Source: Cyrtodaria siliqua
Lineage: Eukaryota > Mollusca > Bivalvia > Adapedonta > Hiatellidae
Direction: 5' to 3'
Length of the DNA: 64,000 nucleotides
NCBI GenBank assembly: GCA_037043455.1
Contig: JAWPHD010003267.1
Coordinates: 62,001 to 126,000, forward strand
Shown here one piece after another: positions 1 to 9,705 of this stretch. Numbering within the stretch: the stretch's first letter is position 1; each line of letters begins with the position of its first letter. The notes beneath the pieces are model-generated. The model worked only from the letters and a program-made list of their open reading frames with translations, made no database searches and was not told the origin of the DNA. Made by a program: the position numbers and the translations under genes.

Positions 1-843
1 CCTCTTTTTTCAGGGTTATTACCCTTTGAATATTTTAACAATGGCCTTCCGTAATGGAAGGCAATAACTTGTTTTGTTCAAATTCCCCACACTGGCACTG
101 CCGTGTCAACTTTTATCGGAATACCGATAACGTTATATTGCTCTACTCTCTACCTTACATTTCGCTATTAAAATTATTTCACTCTATGACCATCAATCAC
201 GTTTACATTGTGCTTCCCCAAACGCGCCGACTATCCTTTTCAAAGATATTTCTTGTTAACAATATACGAGTCTAATGCATGATAATGATGGCATGAATAA
301 AATGAATAAAGACAATGCCTGAATGGAAATAACAATGGTGAATGGAAATAACATTTCAATTCATATAATTACAAGTAAAGTATTGTATAAAAAATACCTT
401 CTGAAAAAACAAACAATCAGAATTAATGGAATAGAAACTTCTAAATGAAAATAAAAAAGGACGGCCATCTTGGGACTGAACAGTACATGAAAATTGATGA
501 ATTTCTATAAGCTAAATAACTCCTCAAATAAGCAATTCTAGGGGAAAGTAATTTAACACAATGATGGATACATGTCATATATAAACATATAACTAACCCG
601 AATATATCATCTTTTTTTGTTTTTGTTTTTCATATTTTTTTATCTTTTACAAGATAAATATTAGATTTCGAAATTGCAATATCTTCTGCCTATTCTCTAA
701 CAAACAAGATGTTCAACTGCGAGCATGATTTTCCCGTAAGGTTAGTTGCGTCAAAGGTTAAATTTACTCACCTGTGAAATACTACTGAAGTTTAAAGGTG
801 ATCATCCTAATCTGAAATGTCTAACTTAAGGCAAAGAGAAAGT
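1..843. other. AT-rich stretch with no recognised gene
   Basis: I see no coding pattern, RNA gene or clear repeat here. Short open frames exist but lack any recognisable family motif. It ends at the target-site duplication of the SINE that follows. Confidence 0.5.
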
Positions 844-858
844 AAAGCGGAAGATGAA

Positions 859-1188
859 TTGAATTGAATTGAATTTTGTTTAACGGCTCATCAACACAGT
901 ATAGGTTATTTAGAGCCGCCCCAGATATAGGGGAAGGATACATAGTATTCCGGGAATCTGCCCTACTCTTATTATCGAATAAATTCCTATGGTTCTTTAA
1001 CGTGCTCGGGGAATAGCCCTATAAACGGGACCGCCCGGTTTACGTCCCCATCCGATGGACGGGGCAAAGGGAAAGTGTCTTGACCAAGAACACACCGACG
1101 GAACTCAGTGGCACCACGGAGGATTGAACCCGGGGCCTCCGGTTACAAATCCGCCGCGCTACCGCGACTGCGCCACGCCAGCCCTCTA
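859..1188 (-). mobile_element. SINE family A, full-length tRNA-derived copy
   Basis: Read on the minus strand, this starts with a tRNA-like head (box A-like TGGCGCAGTCGCGG, box B-like GGTTCAATCC). A body without a tRNA relationship follows, and the 3' tail is GAATT/AATTC pentamers. A perfect 15 bp target-site duplication, AAAGCGGAAGATGAA, flanks it at 844-858 and 1189-1203, so both ends are secure. Related copies lie at 32996-33307 (full length) and 58496-58680 (5'-truncated). Such elements are transcribed by RNA polymerase III and moved by a partner LINE. This copy encodes no protein. Confidence 0.9.
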
Positions 1189-1203
1189 AAAGCGGAAGAT
1201 GAA

Positions 1204-3050
1204 ATGACTGATGAAAAAAGATGATGAAAAGTTTAAAACACAGCCAATGGTGCGATATACAGGCTTTTAATACCAGTATAACTATGTCATCCTGTGACGT
1301 ATCGTTAATACATATAAAACAAAACTTATATAATTACACTCGTTTCCGGAATTATTGTTTTTACCTGTTTACTGTTTTGTGTGAATAATTGTTTCATAGA
1401 CAGTGTAAGATAAACAGTAGTATTGCTCGCATTTACAAGCTCGCGCATTTACAAGCTTTTCTTTCAGTGTAACAGGAAACGTCAATATTCTCTCATATTG
1501 ACGTATGGGTGTGTAATGTATACTCTTTCGTGATTGGTGCATTTTCTGTTTATGTCAAAGGAAGTATGTCACGTGATGTAAACAATGTTGATTTCATCGT
1601 GAAAATTCCCACGACGTAACGACAATATGTTTGTTTCAAGTAAATATTTGTGATGAAAATTAAATGCTAAAACCTTTTGTTTTATTCTAGTTAAATCTAA
1701 TAACCTATAATTATTCGTTTCTGCAACATTGGTTTAACTAAGTACGACCTACCGACTTGGACATTCTTCATTCTTCAGTTCTTGAATTCATGGATTCGAC
1801 GAGAGTACCCGCTCATAAATACATGTCGGTAATGGCAATTTTGCAGAAATAAATGATAATATATAGCTGATCCAACCGCTGATTCGATTGAAAAGAAAGG
1901 AACAGTAGCAAATATGTAAAAATCAAATTCAGGAGAAATAGGTGTGTCCGAAAATTACAGCTTTTTTTTTGTATATAACGATAATATTAGACGAACTTAT
2001 ATAGATCTATGAATTCTGACCATTGCTTCTGTAGTGTAAAAGAGATACCGATAGGACTGTATTGGTATCGCTACCAATTAAGGATTTTTTTAAAATTTGC
2101 GGAAATAACATGTTTTAAAAGCTTTTAGGGCAATTACCTTATGTTTGTATTGACTGTGATAACGGGTTATATGATCGCTGTTAAACATGTTAAAGGATTT
2201 GTTGAGTCAATGTAAATATTTACAGAAACTAGTGTTGTCGAATTGATCACCGATTTCCTTTATCCGAACCTTTTAACTGTCATAGATTTTACCATTAATG
2301 AGTTCATCTCCAGTGAGCCAACTCGAGTTGAATTAGTAGTCATTCATTCACAAAGTCGATATTGTATCGGTATAGTTCAGGACAGAGGGGTCATTAAGTT
2401 CTACTACCCGGATAAGAACGACAATAAATGATTTTTTCACATATTTTTTAAAAGCATTACGTGGTCCGATTATTAACTTTCATACCCCATCCAGACGTTC
2501 TCCAAGAAGCGAAAACGCGGTTGGCTGGGGTATGAAATAAAACCTTAATTTCGGCTTAAAAAGTTTGCGGATAGTAAAATTAAAATATTTGATAGTTGAC
2601 AGCTTCGACCGTGAGCTTAAGGTAATCTTAAACAGGTTAGCTGATTTTTCAGTAAAATAGTGTTTTAAAAAGTGTTTTATTGTCGAAATATCCGTTAAAA
2701 AATCTTGCTAATATAAGATTTTCCATATGATACTGGAATTAAGGCGGGACAACGTAATGGAAAATATCACATTTGATATACAGCCTCTTAAGAAACATAT
2801 AAAAAAAAAAATTAGGCGCAGGATATGTCCTTCTTTAAGTCTTTCTTTAAAAAGCTGTACAGTCCCTATTTTAACTGGTAATAACTCATGAATATGAATG
2901 AGTCACGTGTGAAGTAGTTTCAAATCGACGAACACCCCAAAAGTCGGTATATAAGGAGAAATCGATACGTAAATTCACATTTTTATTTAACGTTCGTACA
3001 GGTAACATCGATAAATATACGGCTCCAGAATATATGTGATAAAAAAATAG
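1204..3050. other. Non-coding stretch with one hairpin and one LINE-like snippet
   Basis: No gene is recognised. Two features stand out: an imperfect hairpin at 2478-2537, and a 26 nt stretch at 2595-2620 that matches the LINE ORF1 at 9097-9122 at 25 of 26 positions. The 62-codon open frame near 2243-2431 shows no family motif. Confidence 0.5.
2478..2537. repeat. Short inverted repeat (hairpin)
   Basis: The arms TTTCATACCCCATCC (2478-2492) and GGCTGGGGTATGAAA (2523-2537) are reverse complements at 14 of 15 positions and enclose a 30 nt loop. No target duplication was found. It could be a terminal fragment of an inverted-repeat element. Confidence 0.5.
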
Positions 3051-3130
3051 TTGCCCGGAACGGGATTTGAACCACAGTCTTGCACTTGTAAGATTTGAAA
3101 GTTGTACGCTGAACCTCTAGACCACTGCTA
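3051..3130 (-). repeat. tRNA-like sequence (tRNA pseudogene or SINE head)
   Basis: On the minus strand there is a box A-like TGGTCTAGAGG and a good box B, GGTTCAAATCC, at about tRNA spacing. The acceptor-stem halves do not pair convincingly, and I could not form a clean anticodon stem. I therefore call it tRNA-like, not a functional tRNA gene. Confidence 0.5.
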
Positions 3131-3402
3131 TTTATTGGTATTTTGTAGCATTTTTAACAATAAATAGGCATTACGTAATAACAAGAGCGCGCACACAAAC
3201 TCATCAAGCGCTAAATAACAAGTCGATATATGGTTGATTTGAGACGAAGTTGATAAGATACAGTATTACACCAGGCAATGCTAATTTACACGTGCGACAA
3301 TATTTACTGCATATTTATTGATCCATCTTTAGTTGCGTTCAAATATGTTAAGTTATTTTGCCTCATAATATATGGTAGTTAGGATACTATTTTCTCAAGT
3401 AG

Positions 3403-3474
3403 AGTTGTAGTTCAGTGGATAGAGCACAGGACTTGAAATCAGAAGGTCGTGTGTTCGAGCCCCGAAAGAAGCTA
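3403..3474 (+). repeat. tRNA-like sequence (tRNA pseudogene or SINE head)
   Basis: A D-arm-like AGTTCAGTGGATAGAGC is followed by an anticodon-like loop CTTGAAA (TGA would read serine) and a T-arm-like TGTTCGAGCCCC. The acceptor ends do not pair well, and a serine tRNA would normally carry a long variable arm, which is absent. A tRNA-derived SINE head or pseudogene is the likely reading. Confidence 0.5.
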
Positions 3475-4099
3475 ACTTTTTTTTTCGGTAAAAATTACTG
3501 TTACCTGTGTATTGGTACGATGTGCCCTGGTCGATGTATGTACAGTAAATGATTTCATGCGCTATATTTGCTCGCTTAAATACCCGATTTCGACATGAGC
3601 TGGTGAACATTAAGTTACAAATAAAGACACGCCTACAAAGAAGAAATCGATTGATATAGGGCGTCTGTAGCTTTAAGTACTATATACAAGGTGCAGATGT
3701 TGCAAATTATTGATTTTACAAATCCACCATTACATTCGCTGTTAATGGTAACATTTTAATGCATGTCTCTCACGTCATTTATGTTTTGACTTGAAACCAC
3801 TTGGTGGTGGCACAAATGTTTAAACAGTTATTTGTAACGATGCTTAGGTCAATCAGGTAATAGTTTTAATAATGTTACTTTTCAAACGGTGAAATATATA
3901 CTTTATGATACTCATGATAATGATGCTACTGAAAACTTTTAAAATATACGTAGAGATAGCGCAGAGTTAAAGTGGATGACAAGCTTTGCAGACAACATAT
4001 CCACAGGGCCTTAATGGTAATATTGACCATCAAGGAAATATGTCAAAAGACCCTACTTAATATTTTCTATTCTAAAGCGTAAATAGAAGTCTTCTGGTC

Positions 4100-4450
4100 G
4101 TAGAAATAATGGTAACATCAAACGGCAGTGATTTTTTTTTAACTTTTGTGGGGAGGGGGGAAAATTCGACGTGAATTGGAAAAAAGCGGAATTTTGTGTT
4201 AAAATAAAGAAGAAAGCTAAGTATTTTTTATATCTAAGTTTCAGTCATCTTTCATTTAATATTAAATTCACATCATGAACATGTTAGAATGTTAGATGGA
4301 CATGTTATGGATGGTCAACTAAGAAACAACATTTAAAACATTTTAGGGAATTTTTTTCCATCAAAAAAGTGGGAAAAAACATACTTTTTGAGGAGGGGAA
4401 TGGGGCCGAATGTCGGCCCCAAATTACTCTAAAAAAAAACACTGAACGGA
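4100..4450. repeat. G-rich dispersed repeat
   Basis: It contains TGTGGGGAGGGGGG and a later GGGAAAAAACATACTTTTTG segment. A close relative of the second segment (ggggaaacatactttttgga) sits at about 49345-49375, so this is a dispersed repeat with at least two copies in the window. No coding capacity is evident. Confidence 0.45.
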
Positions 4451-5149
4451 AATCACATGTCAGTCGCTTATAACTATTTTTTAAAGAGTTTGAAGCGTTC
4501 TCTATATTTAGACGTCTCACTTATTTGTCCATTTATTCACGCACGTTGATCGACGAGGTTTATTCGTACAGATACTTTGCATAACACTGCTTCCATAATT
4601 TAAAGCTATACGTAAACTGTTCTCCGATCCTATATTGACAAGGAATCCGATTATATCAGACATTTTCTTAAATACGATATCTGAATTAATTGACATACCA
4701 AGTGTTTTTTTTCGTGATAATCGTTGTATTGATTAGAACTATACTAAACTATTTAAAAAACATCAGAAGTCCTACAATTTTTAATAAGCACAAACAATAA
4801 TAATAATAAAAGTAATAAAGAGTGTGACTTAAAACTCCAATATTTGATATTCTCCGGCTGGTCATGTCATTATTAATAAGTCAAGCACAGATTATTGTAC
4901 AGCTATAACCAAGATTATTTCAATAAATAGCAATGATATACAAAAAATACAAAACAACACACTATAATTCGGCCTCAATTTATATACCTGAGCTAATCGG
5001 TCATAGAGCATGTTAGCAGCAATTAAGCCAGCTTTCCGTGCTTTTTCTAATGACCAGGTAGCACTTAAGTGGATAATGATGTCGTAGACAACATGCAGAC
5101 CCGAACTTCATTTCTATTTGGAAAAGGTTAATTCTTAAAAGAAATCGAA

Positions 5150-5300
5150 CAGTAAATGTAGTATTCACAGAATAAAGTCAACCAAAAACATGCATATAAA
5201 ACAAACAACAATTACAAAGGAAATCAGAAGCAAAGTATGCGACACCACAAACATAAAAGGGTTGACAATAGTGGTACCGCCTTGGACGGTCGTGGGGTTT
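5150..5300 (-). repeat. SINE family D, fragment
   Basis: It shares GGGTTGACAATAG..CTACCGCCTTGG-type sequence with 7290-7530 (same strand) and with the reverse complement of 5955-6190. Only the body is preserved here. The tRNA-like head seen in the other copies is not clear. Confidence 0.55.
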
Positions 5301-5596
5301 CTTCTGAGCAACTTCTTACGGGTTATGTGTTTATCAACTTATTCGTTTTTCCACAGATTTAGTCAAGATGAGAACTTTAACATTCGTAATCATAGTATAA
5401 CGTAATCTGTGTTCTGTGAAAGCTACATTTCCGATTCGACTTTTATACGTAATATAACATGAAAGCTGCTTATACCCAGGATACTAAAAATTACCATATA
5501 TCTGCAACATTTATTATAGAAACCCTGAACTAATTTTGAAGAAACTAACCCTCAAAATAACGGCAATAGTGCACTACAAAATCGTTCATCAAAACT

Positions 5597-5720
5597 CTAG
5601 CCAGGTGTTCAGGTCATATAAAAATGTATATTTGCCGATTAAAAGTATAGATGTATTCAAGGGTTTTTAAAATACCCGTGATTGAATATGCGTAGAATGG
5701 TGGTGGAGTTGGTGGACCCC
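5597..5720 (+). repeat. Dispersed repeat R3, copy 1
   Basis: The segment beginning CCAGGTGTTCAGGTCATAT, with TTAAAAGTATA and a following TTGAATATGCGTA, recurs at 55190-55510 and, more diverged, at 42640-42930. It has no coding capacity that I recognise. Confidence 0.6.
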
Positions 5721-5954
5721 GTTGTGACGTCTAACTAAATATTTAAAGGTATATTAACGTTTAATGCGTGTTTATAATCTTATATTGTCGTGCTCTTAAC
5801 TGTTTATAATCGTGTTGATTTGGCTTCTGTCATGTAATTGAGTACTTTCTTTGTGGTTTTCTATTCATATATACATGATGATCTATATATTTTACTTATA
5901 TTGCCTATTTTGCCTATTGATGCTTTTTATGTCGGGTGTGGGGGAGGGGGGAAT

Positions 5955-6190
5955 TTCTTTATTTTCACCGCCCAGGTTAATTTGGATGGTTATAGCCTTA
6001 GTGTGTGGTTTGGTGCACCGTAGAACCTGGTTTAAATCCCAGCGGCAATTTCGTCACTAACCGTTCCAGTGCGGTACCCGTATTGTCAACACTTTTATGT
6101 TTGTGGTGTCGCAAACTTTGTTTCTGTTTATCCTTGTAAGTGTTGTTTGTTTTGAATGCGTGTTTTGGTTGAGGTCGTGTTAGCAATCTG
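5955..6190 (+). mobile_element. SINE family D, copy with tRNA-like box B
   Basis: The head carries a box B-like GGTTTAAATCC at about 6029. The body then matches, in reverse complement, 7290-7530 and 5150-5300. Three copies within 2.5 kb show a dispersed family. Target duplications were not resolved. Confidence 0.55.
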
Positions 6191-6387
6191 TAAATGCTAA
6201 ATTTCCTGTTTGATATGTATACATAATTATATGACGTTGGAGAAATTGCTATTATTTTGAAAAGAACTCGGGTGCTACCTGAAAGACTTTACCCAATGAT
6301 ACTGCTTTGTCAGTTGTTTAATAAAAACAAATAACATCAACGAATTGAATATAACCTCGTTGAAAACTGACCATTTTTTACATTATA

Positions 6388-6804
6388 CACTTCTCAAAAC
6401 TGCTAACTACACCGCTACGTTTTGGGTTATATATATCGATGGGTTGAATGTTTTTCAATAAAATAAAAAGGAAATACCAATTCAATCATTTTTACATCAT
6501 TTCATTTTATTTTTTTCATGGGCAATGCTAGAACTAAACCACAAAAGCAATTACAAACGACCCATGTAACACTAAAGTCACACTTTTCATTTCTTGTTCA
6601 TAAAAGTGTGACTTTAGTGTTTACATGGGTCGTTTGTAATTGCTTATTGTGGTTTAGTTCTAGCATTGCCCATGAAAAAAATAAAATGAAATGATGTAAA
6701 AATGATTGAATTGGTATTTCCTTTTTATTTTATTGAAAAACATTCAACCCATCGATATATATAACCCAAAACGTGAGCGGTGTAGTTAGCAGTTTTGAGA
6801 AGTG
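6388..6804. mobile_element. 417 bp fold-back MITE with TA target duplication
   Basis: Nearly the whole element is one palindrome. It starts CACTTCTCAAAACTGCTAAC and ends with the reverse complement. The arms are about 200 bp long with only a few mismatches and a central loop of roughly 15 nt near 6590. TA flanks both sides (6386-6387 and 6805-6806), as expected for Tc1/mariner-type integration. There is no internal coding sequence, so it is non-autonomous. Confidence 0.85.
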
Positions 6805-7072
6805 TATGTAGCAGTATGTACTGCAGTGCAGTCAAGGCGCATAGTAAATGAGATAACATGATGTACGACAATAGATACTATTAAGTAAACAAATGAATAC
6901 CCAGCCTAATGAGGCTGATTAGTCACTATAGAAATATTCAAATGCATTATTGATTGTACAATTTAAAATAGGTATGACAAAGTAAGATAGATCAATTGAA
7001 TTAACTAAATATGTAACTGATTATACTGTACTGTACTCCCAAAATACAAAACTTAACAAATACTACATTTTG

Positions 7073-7119
7073 CAGAGAGAGAGAGAGAGAGAGTGAGATA
7101 GAGAGAGAGATAGAGAGAT
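7073..7119 (+). repeat. (GA)n microsatellite
   Basis: Imperfect GAGA/GATA dinucleotide-type run. Confidence 0.9.
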
Positions 7120-7289
7120 CTTTATTATTTCCAATAGACTTAAAAGCCCGAGAGGATACACTATACAATTTCACAAATCATGGAAACAGTGTAGGTATTA
7201 TAAACAATACATGTCCAAATATGCAGTTTATCTTAACTGAGCTGATACAATGAGAAGGCCTGTATATAAATATAGATATAAAAATCGAA

Positions 7290-7530
7290 CAGGAAAAATA
7301 TAGTACTCAAGGACGACAGTCAACCACAAACACGCATAGAAACGAAGAACAAATTTAAAGATGAATAAAAGGCCAAATAAGGCATCACAAACACAAAAGG
7401 GTTGACAATAGGGCTACCGCCTTGGAACGGTCAGTGGCAAAAAGGCCGTTGGTGTGTGTGTGGGGTGGGGTGGGGGACCAGGTTATAGGGTGCACCAAAC
7501 CTCTCACACTTACCTTACTGTCAACCCAAT
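7290..7530 (-). mobile_element. SINE family D, copy
   Basis: It matches 5150-5300 on the same strand and 5955-6190 in reverse complement, including GGGTTGACAATAGGG and CTACCGCCTTGGAACGG. It ends near a G-rich GTGTGGGGTGGGG tract. Confidence 0.55.
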
Positions 7531-7824
7531 AAAACGGGACATTGTAAATAAAGAAATCCCCGCCATGAAGTATTCTCTAACCAACAAGACAGCATTAATA
7601 GGCAATATAAGTAAAACACAAAGATGCTCGTGTATGTACTAATACAAAAAAACAATAGCATAGAAAGCCACAGCGAAGGTACTTAGTGACTTGGCAGAAG
7701 CCAGAGCAACAAGAGAATAAACCATTGAGGGCACGACAAGACAAGACTGCAGAAAAACATCAAACGTAACCGTCCTTTTGGGTTTTATGTAGACGTCATC
7801 ATAGGTCCACGCCTGTCCGGTCAT

Positions 7825-8404
7825 GTTTAAATCTTTTATTTCGTATGTCACAGGATTTGTGTTTTGAATGTCATCAATAGCAAACATTTCTTCAGTCCAA
7901 TTTGGAGTATAACCTTTCTCAAACGTGCTTTTATATTTCTGATCCGAACTTTGTCTCCTGTTTTAAACTTAGGCAACAATTTATTTGTTTTCATCTTTCC
8001 ATATAAGTTGAATATACTTCTCCTTTATTCTTATGATCACTTGCTTCAGTTGGTGTCATTTTAATACTCCGATATTTTGTATTATTATACTTATCAACAA
8101 TTTCCTGCAACACGTCTAAATATTTATTTGTATTGTTTGCTGTAATATATTTCTCCATCCTCTCTTTTTTATGTTCGGTTAAACCGTTCAATTACTACAA
8201 CTTTCCCGTAATTAAACGTATGATACATTTCAATATTATTATTATCAAGAAATTGTTTGAATGTAAAACTCTACACCCTGATCAACCTAAAGAAACTTAC
8301 ATTGTTCCCTGTGCTTATGTTCTTTTGGAAAGCTTTAGTAATTTCTAAACCTGTTTTATTTTGAACAGGCATAACCTTAGCAAATTTACTAAATACATCA
8401 ATAA
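7825..8404 (-). pseudogene. Polinton/Maverick retrovirus-like integrase, broken
   Basis: Read on the minus strand in several frames, this matches the DDE integrase of Polintons/adintovirus-like elements. In order it shows a GLIDVFSKFAKVMPV stretch (first catalytic Asp), VDQGVEFY (second Asp), VIERFNRT (Glu), a YNNTKYRSIKMTPTEA segment, and a C-terminal KTGDKVRI..NWTEEMFAIDDIQNTNP region. The frame changes at least three times, so it is dead. The N-terminal part is missing where the TAA-flanked element at 8405-8770 and then the LINE interrupt it. Integrases of this type insert the double-stranded element DNA. The family identification rests on motif recognition. Confidence 0.8.
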
Positions 8405-8770
8405 GGCCTAAATTAAAATATTGTTTGTTTGCCCTTTACCTACCACCCGAATGTTTAGCCCCGACCCAAAATATTTTATGCGCTTTTTTTCATTTCTTTT
8501 TTATTTTCTTTGATGACTGCAACAAGCAATACAAAAATGTACAAAGTGTTATGTTATGTAATATCATGTAATATCACACATTAAATATTAATTACAAACA
8601 CACAACACACAACATACATTGTAGAATAGATACCTGTTAAAATATATCATTTTAAAAATCAAAAAAAAAAAAGTTTTATCAAATAAAATAAAATAATTTA
8701 CCTACCTACCTACCCAGTGCTATTTTGCTGGGTAGGTTAAGGGAAAACAAACAGAATTTTAATTTAGGCC
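8405..8770. mobile_element. PIF/Harbinger-like MITE, TAA target duplication
   Basis: The ends are inverted: GGCCTAAATTAAAAT at 8405 and ATTTTAATTTAGGCC ending at 8770, extending into TTGTTTGTTT/AAACAAACA. TAA flanks both sides (8402-8404 and 8771-8773), as in PIF/Harbinger transposition (TWA duplications). The 366 bp interior is AT-rich and encodes nothing I recognise. It sits at the edge of the broken Polinton integrase. Confidence 0.7.
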
Positions 8771-8970
8771 TAACAGTAAGCAAGTATTTAATACCTTTAT
8801 TATATTTTACAAATCAGGTATTATTCCCAGATTCATGTGTTGATCCAACTGTTAATCTTAAAGGCTCATTTAGCGTAGAGACAGAGACAGATTCCGATTC
8901 TGGTTCCGATTCTGGTTCTGACCGTACTTGTGAATCATACCCTACCCATTCTCCTACTCAAGGACACACA

Positions 8971-9705
8971 ATGGCTTCTAATAAAATCGTTACCTCAACC
9001 GAGCCGTCGAATGCGGATACTATGCAATGTCTTAAACAAATTGACAACAAAATTAGCAATATGGATAAGAGGCTGAGTTCCTTGGAAAGCCTAGAAGTTG
9101 ATAGCTTCGACCGTGAGCTTAAACAACTATGGACATTTATATCAAACAAGAGTAAGAAATCGGATGAGAGGCAGGACAAAGTTGAGGACAAGGTCGAAAG
9201 CGTTGATTTTTCCGTTGGTCAAATGAACGATAAAGTTATTCAACTTGAGAAGGAAAGAAACAGTCTAAAAGATGAAGTTGTTTACTTACAATCCCAATCG
9301 ATGCGTAACAACTTAGTGTTTACAAACATTGAAGAGGCCCCGACAGAATCTACGGAGCAGTGTGAAACTAAGCTCAGACAGTTTATTCATGAAACTTTGA
9401 AGGTGGCCAAGGAGACTGTCGATAGAATGGTGTTTGAGCGGGTACACAGGATGGGATCAAAGATAGATGGCAGATGCCGAAACATTGTAGCTAAATTTAA
9501 TTTGTTTAAGGAGAGGGAACTAGTGCGTAAACAATGGAAGGAGATTCAAGATACTCCATATTTTGTGTATGAACACTTCCCTAAGGAGGTCGTGGACAAG
9601 AGAAAGAGACTTTTACCTAAGATGAAAGCAGCACCACAGGAGGGCAAGACATCGTGGATGGCGTACTACACCCTATACATTAATGGAAAACCAGTGTGGG
9701 ACTAG
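8971..9705 (+). CDS. Non-LTR retrotransposon ORF1 protein
   Basis: An open frame runs from 8725, but the first ~80 codons overlap the MITE end and a low-complexity SDSGSDSGSD tract. I take the Met at 8971 (MASNKIV) as the likely start, giving 244 codons. The protein has a long coiled coil (about residues 25-110), then an RRM-like segment containing SMRNNLVFTNIEE and a basic C-terminal region (RVHRMGSKIDGRCRNIVAKF). That layout is typical of LINE ORF1 nucleic-acid chaperones, which coat the element RNA. The TAG stop at 9703-9705 is followed in the same frame by the ORF2 endonuclease. Confidence 0.85.
   Translation: MASNKIVTSTEPSNADTMQCLKQIDNKISNMDKRLSSLESLEVDSFDRELKQLWTFISNKSKKSDERQDKVEDKVESVDFSVGQMNDKVIQLEKERNSLKDEVVYLQSQSMRNNLVFTNIEEAPTESTEQCETKLRQFIHETLKVAKETVDRMVFERVHRMGSKIDGRCRNIVAKFNLFKERELVRKQWKEIQDTPYFVYEHFPKEVVDKRKRLLPKMKAAPQEGKTSWMAYYTLYINGKPVWD

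Noticed and set aside
3403..3474. Functional tRNA gene, and the one at 3051-3130
   Set aside because: Promoter-like boxes are present, but the acceptor stems do not pair and the arm structure is poor.
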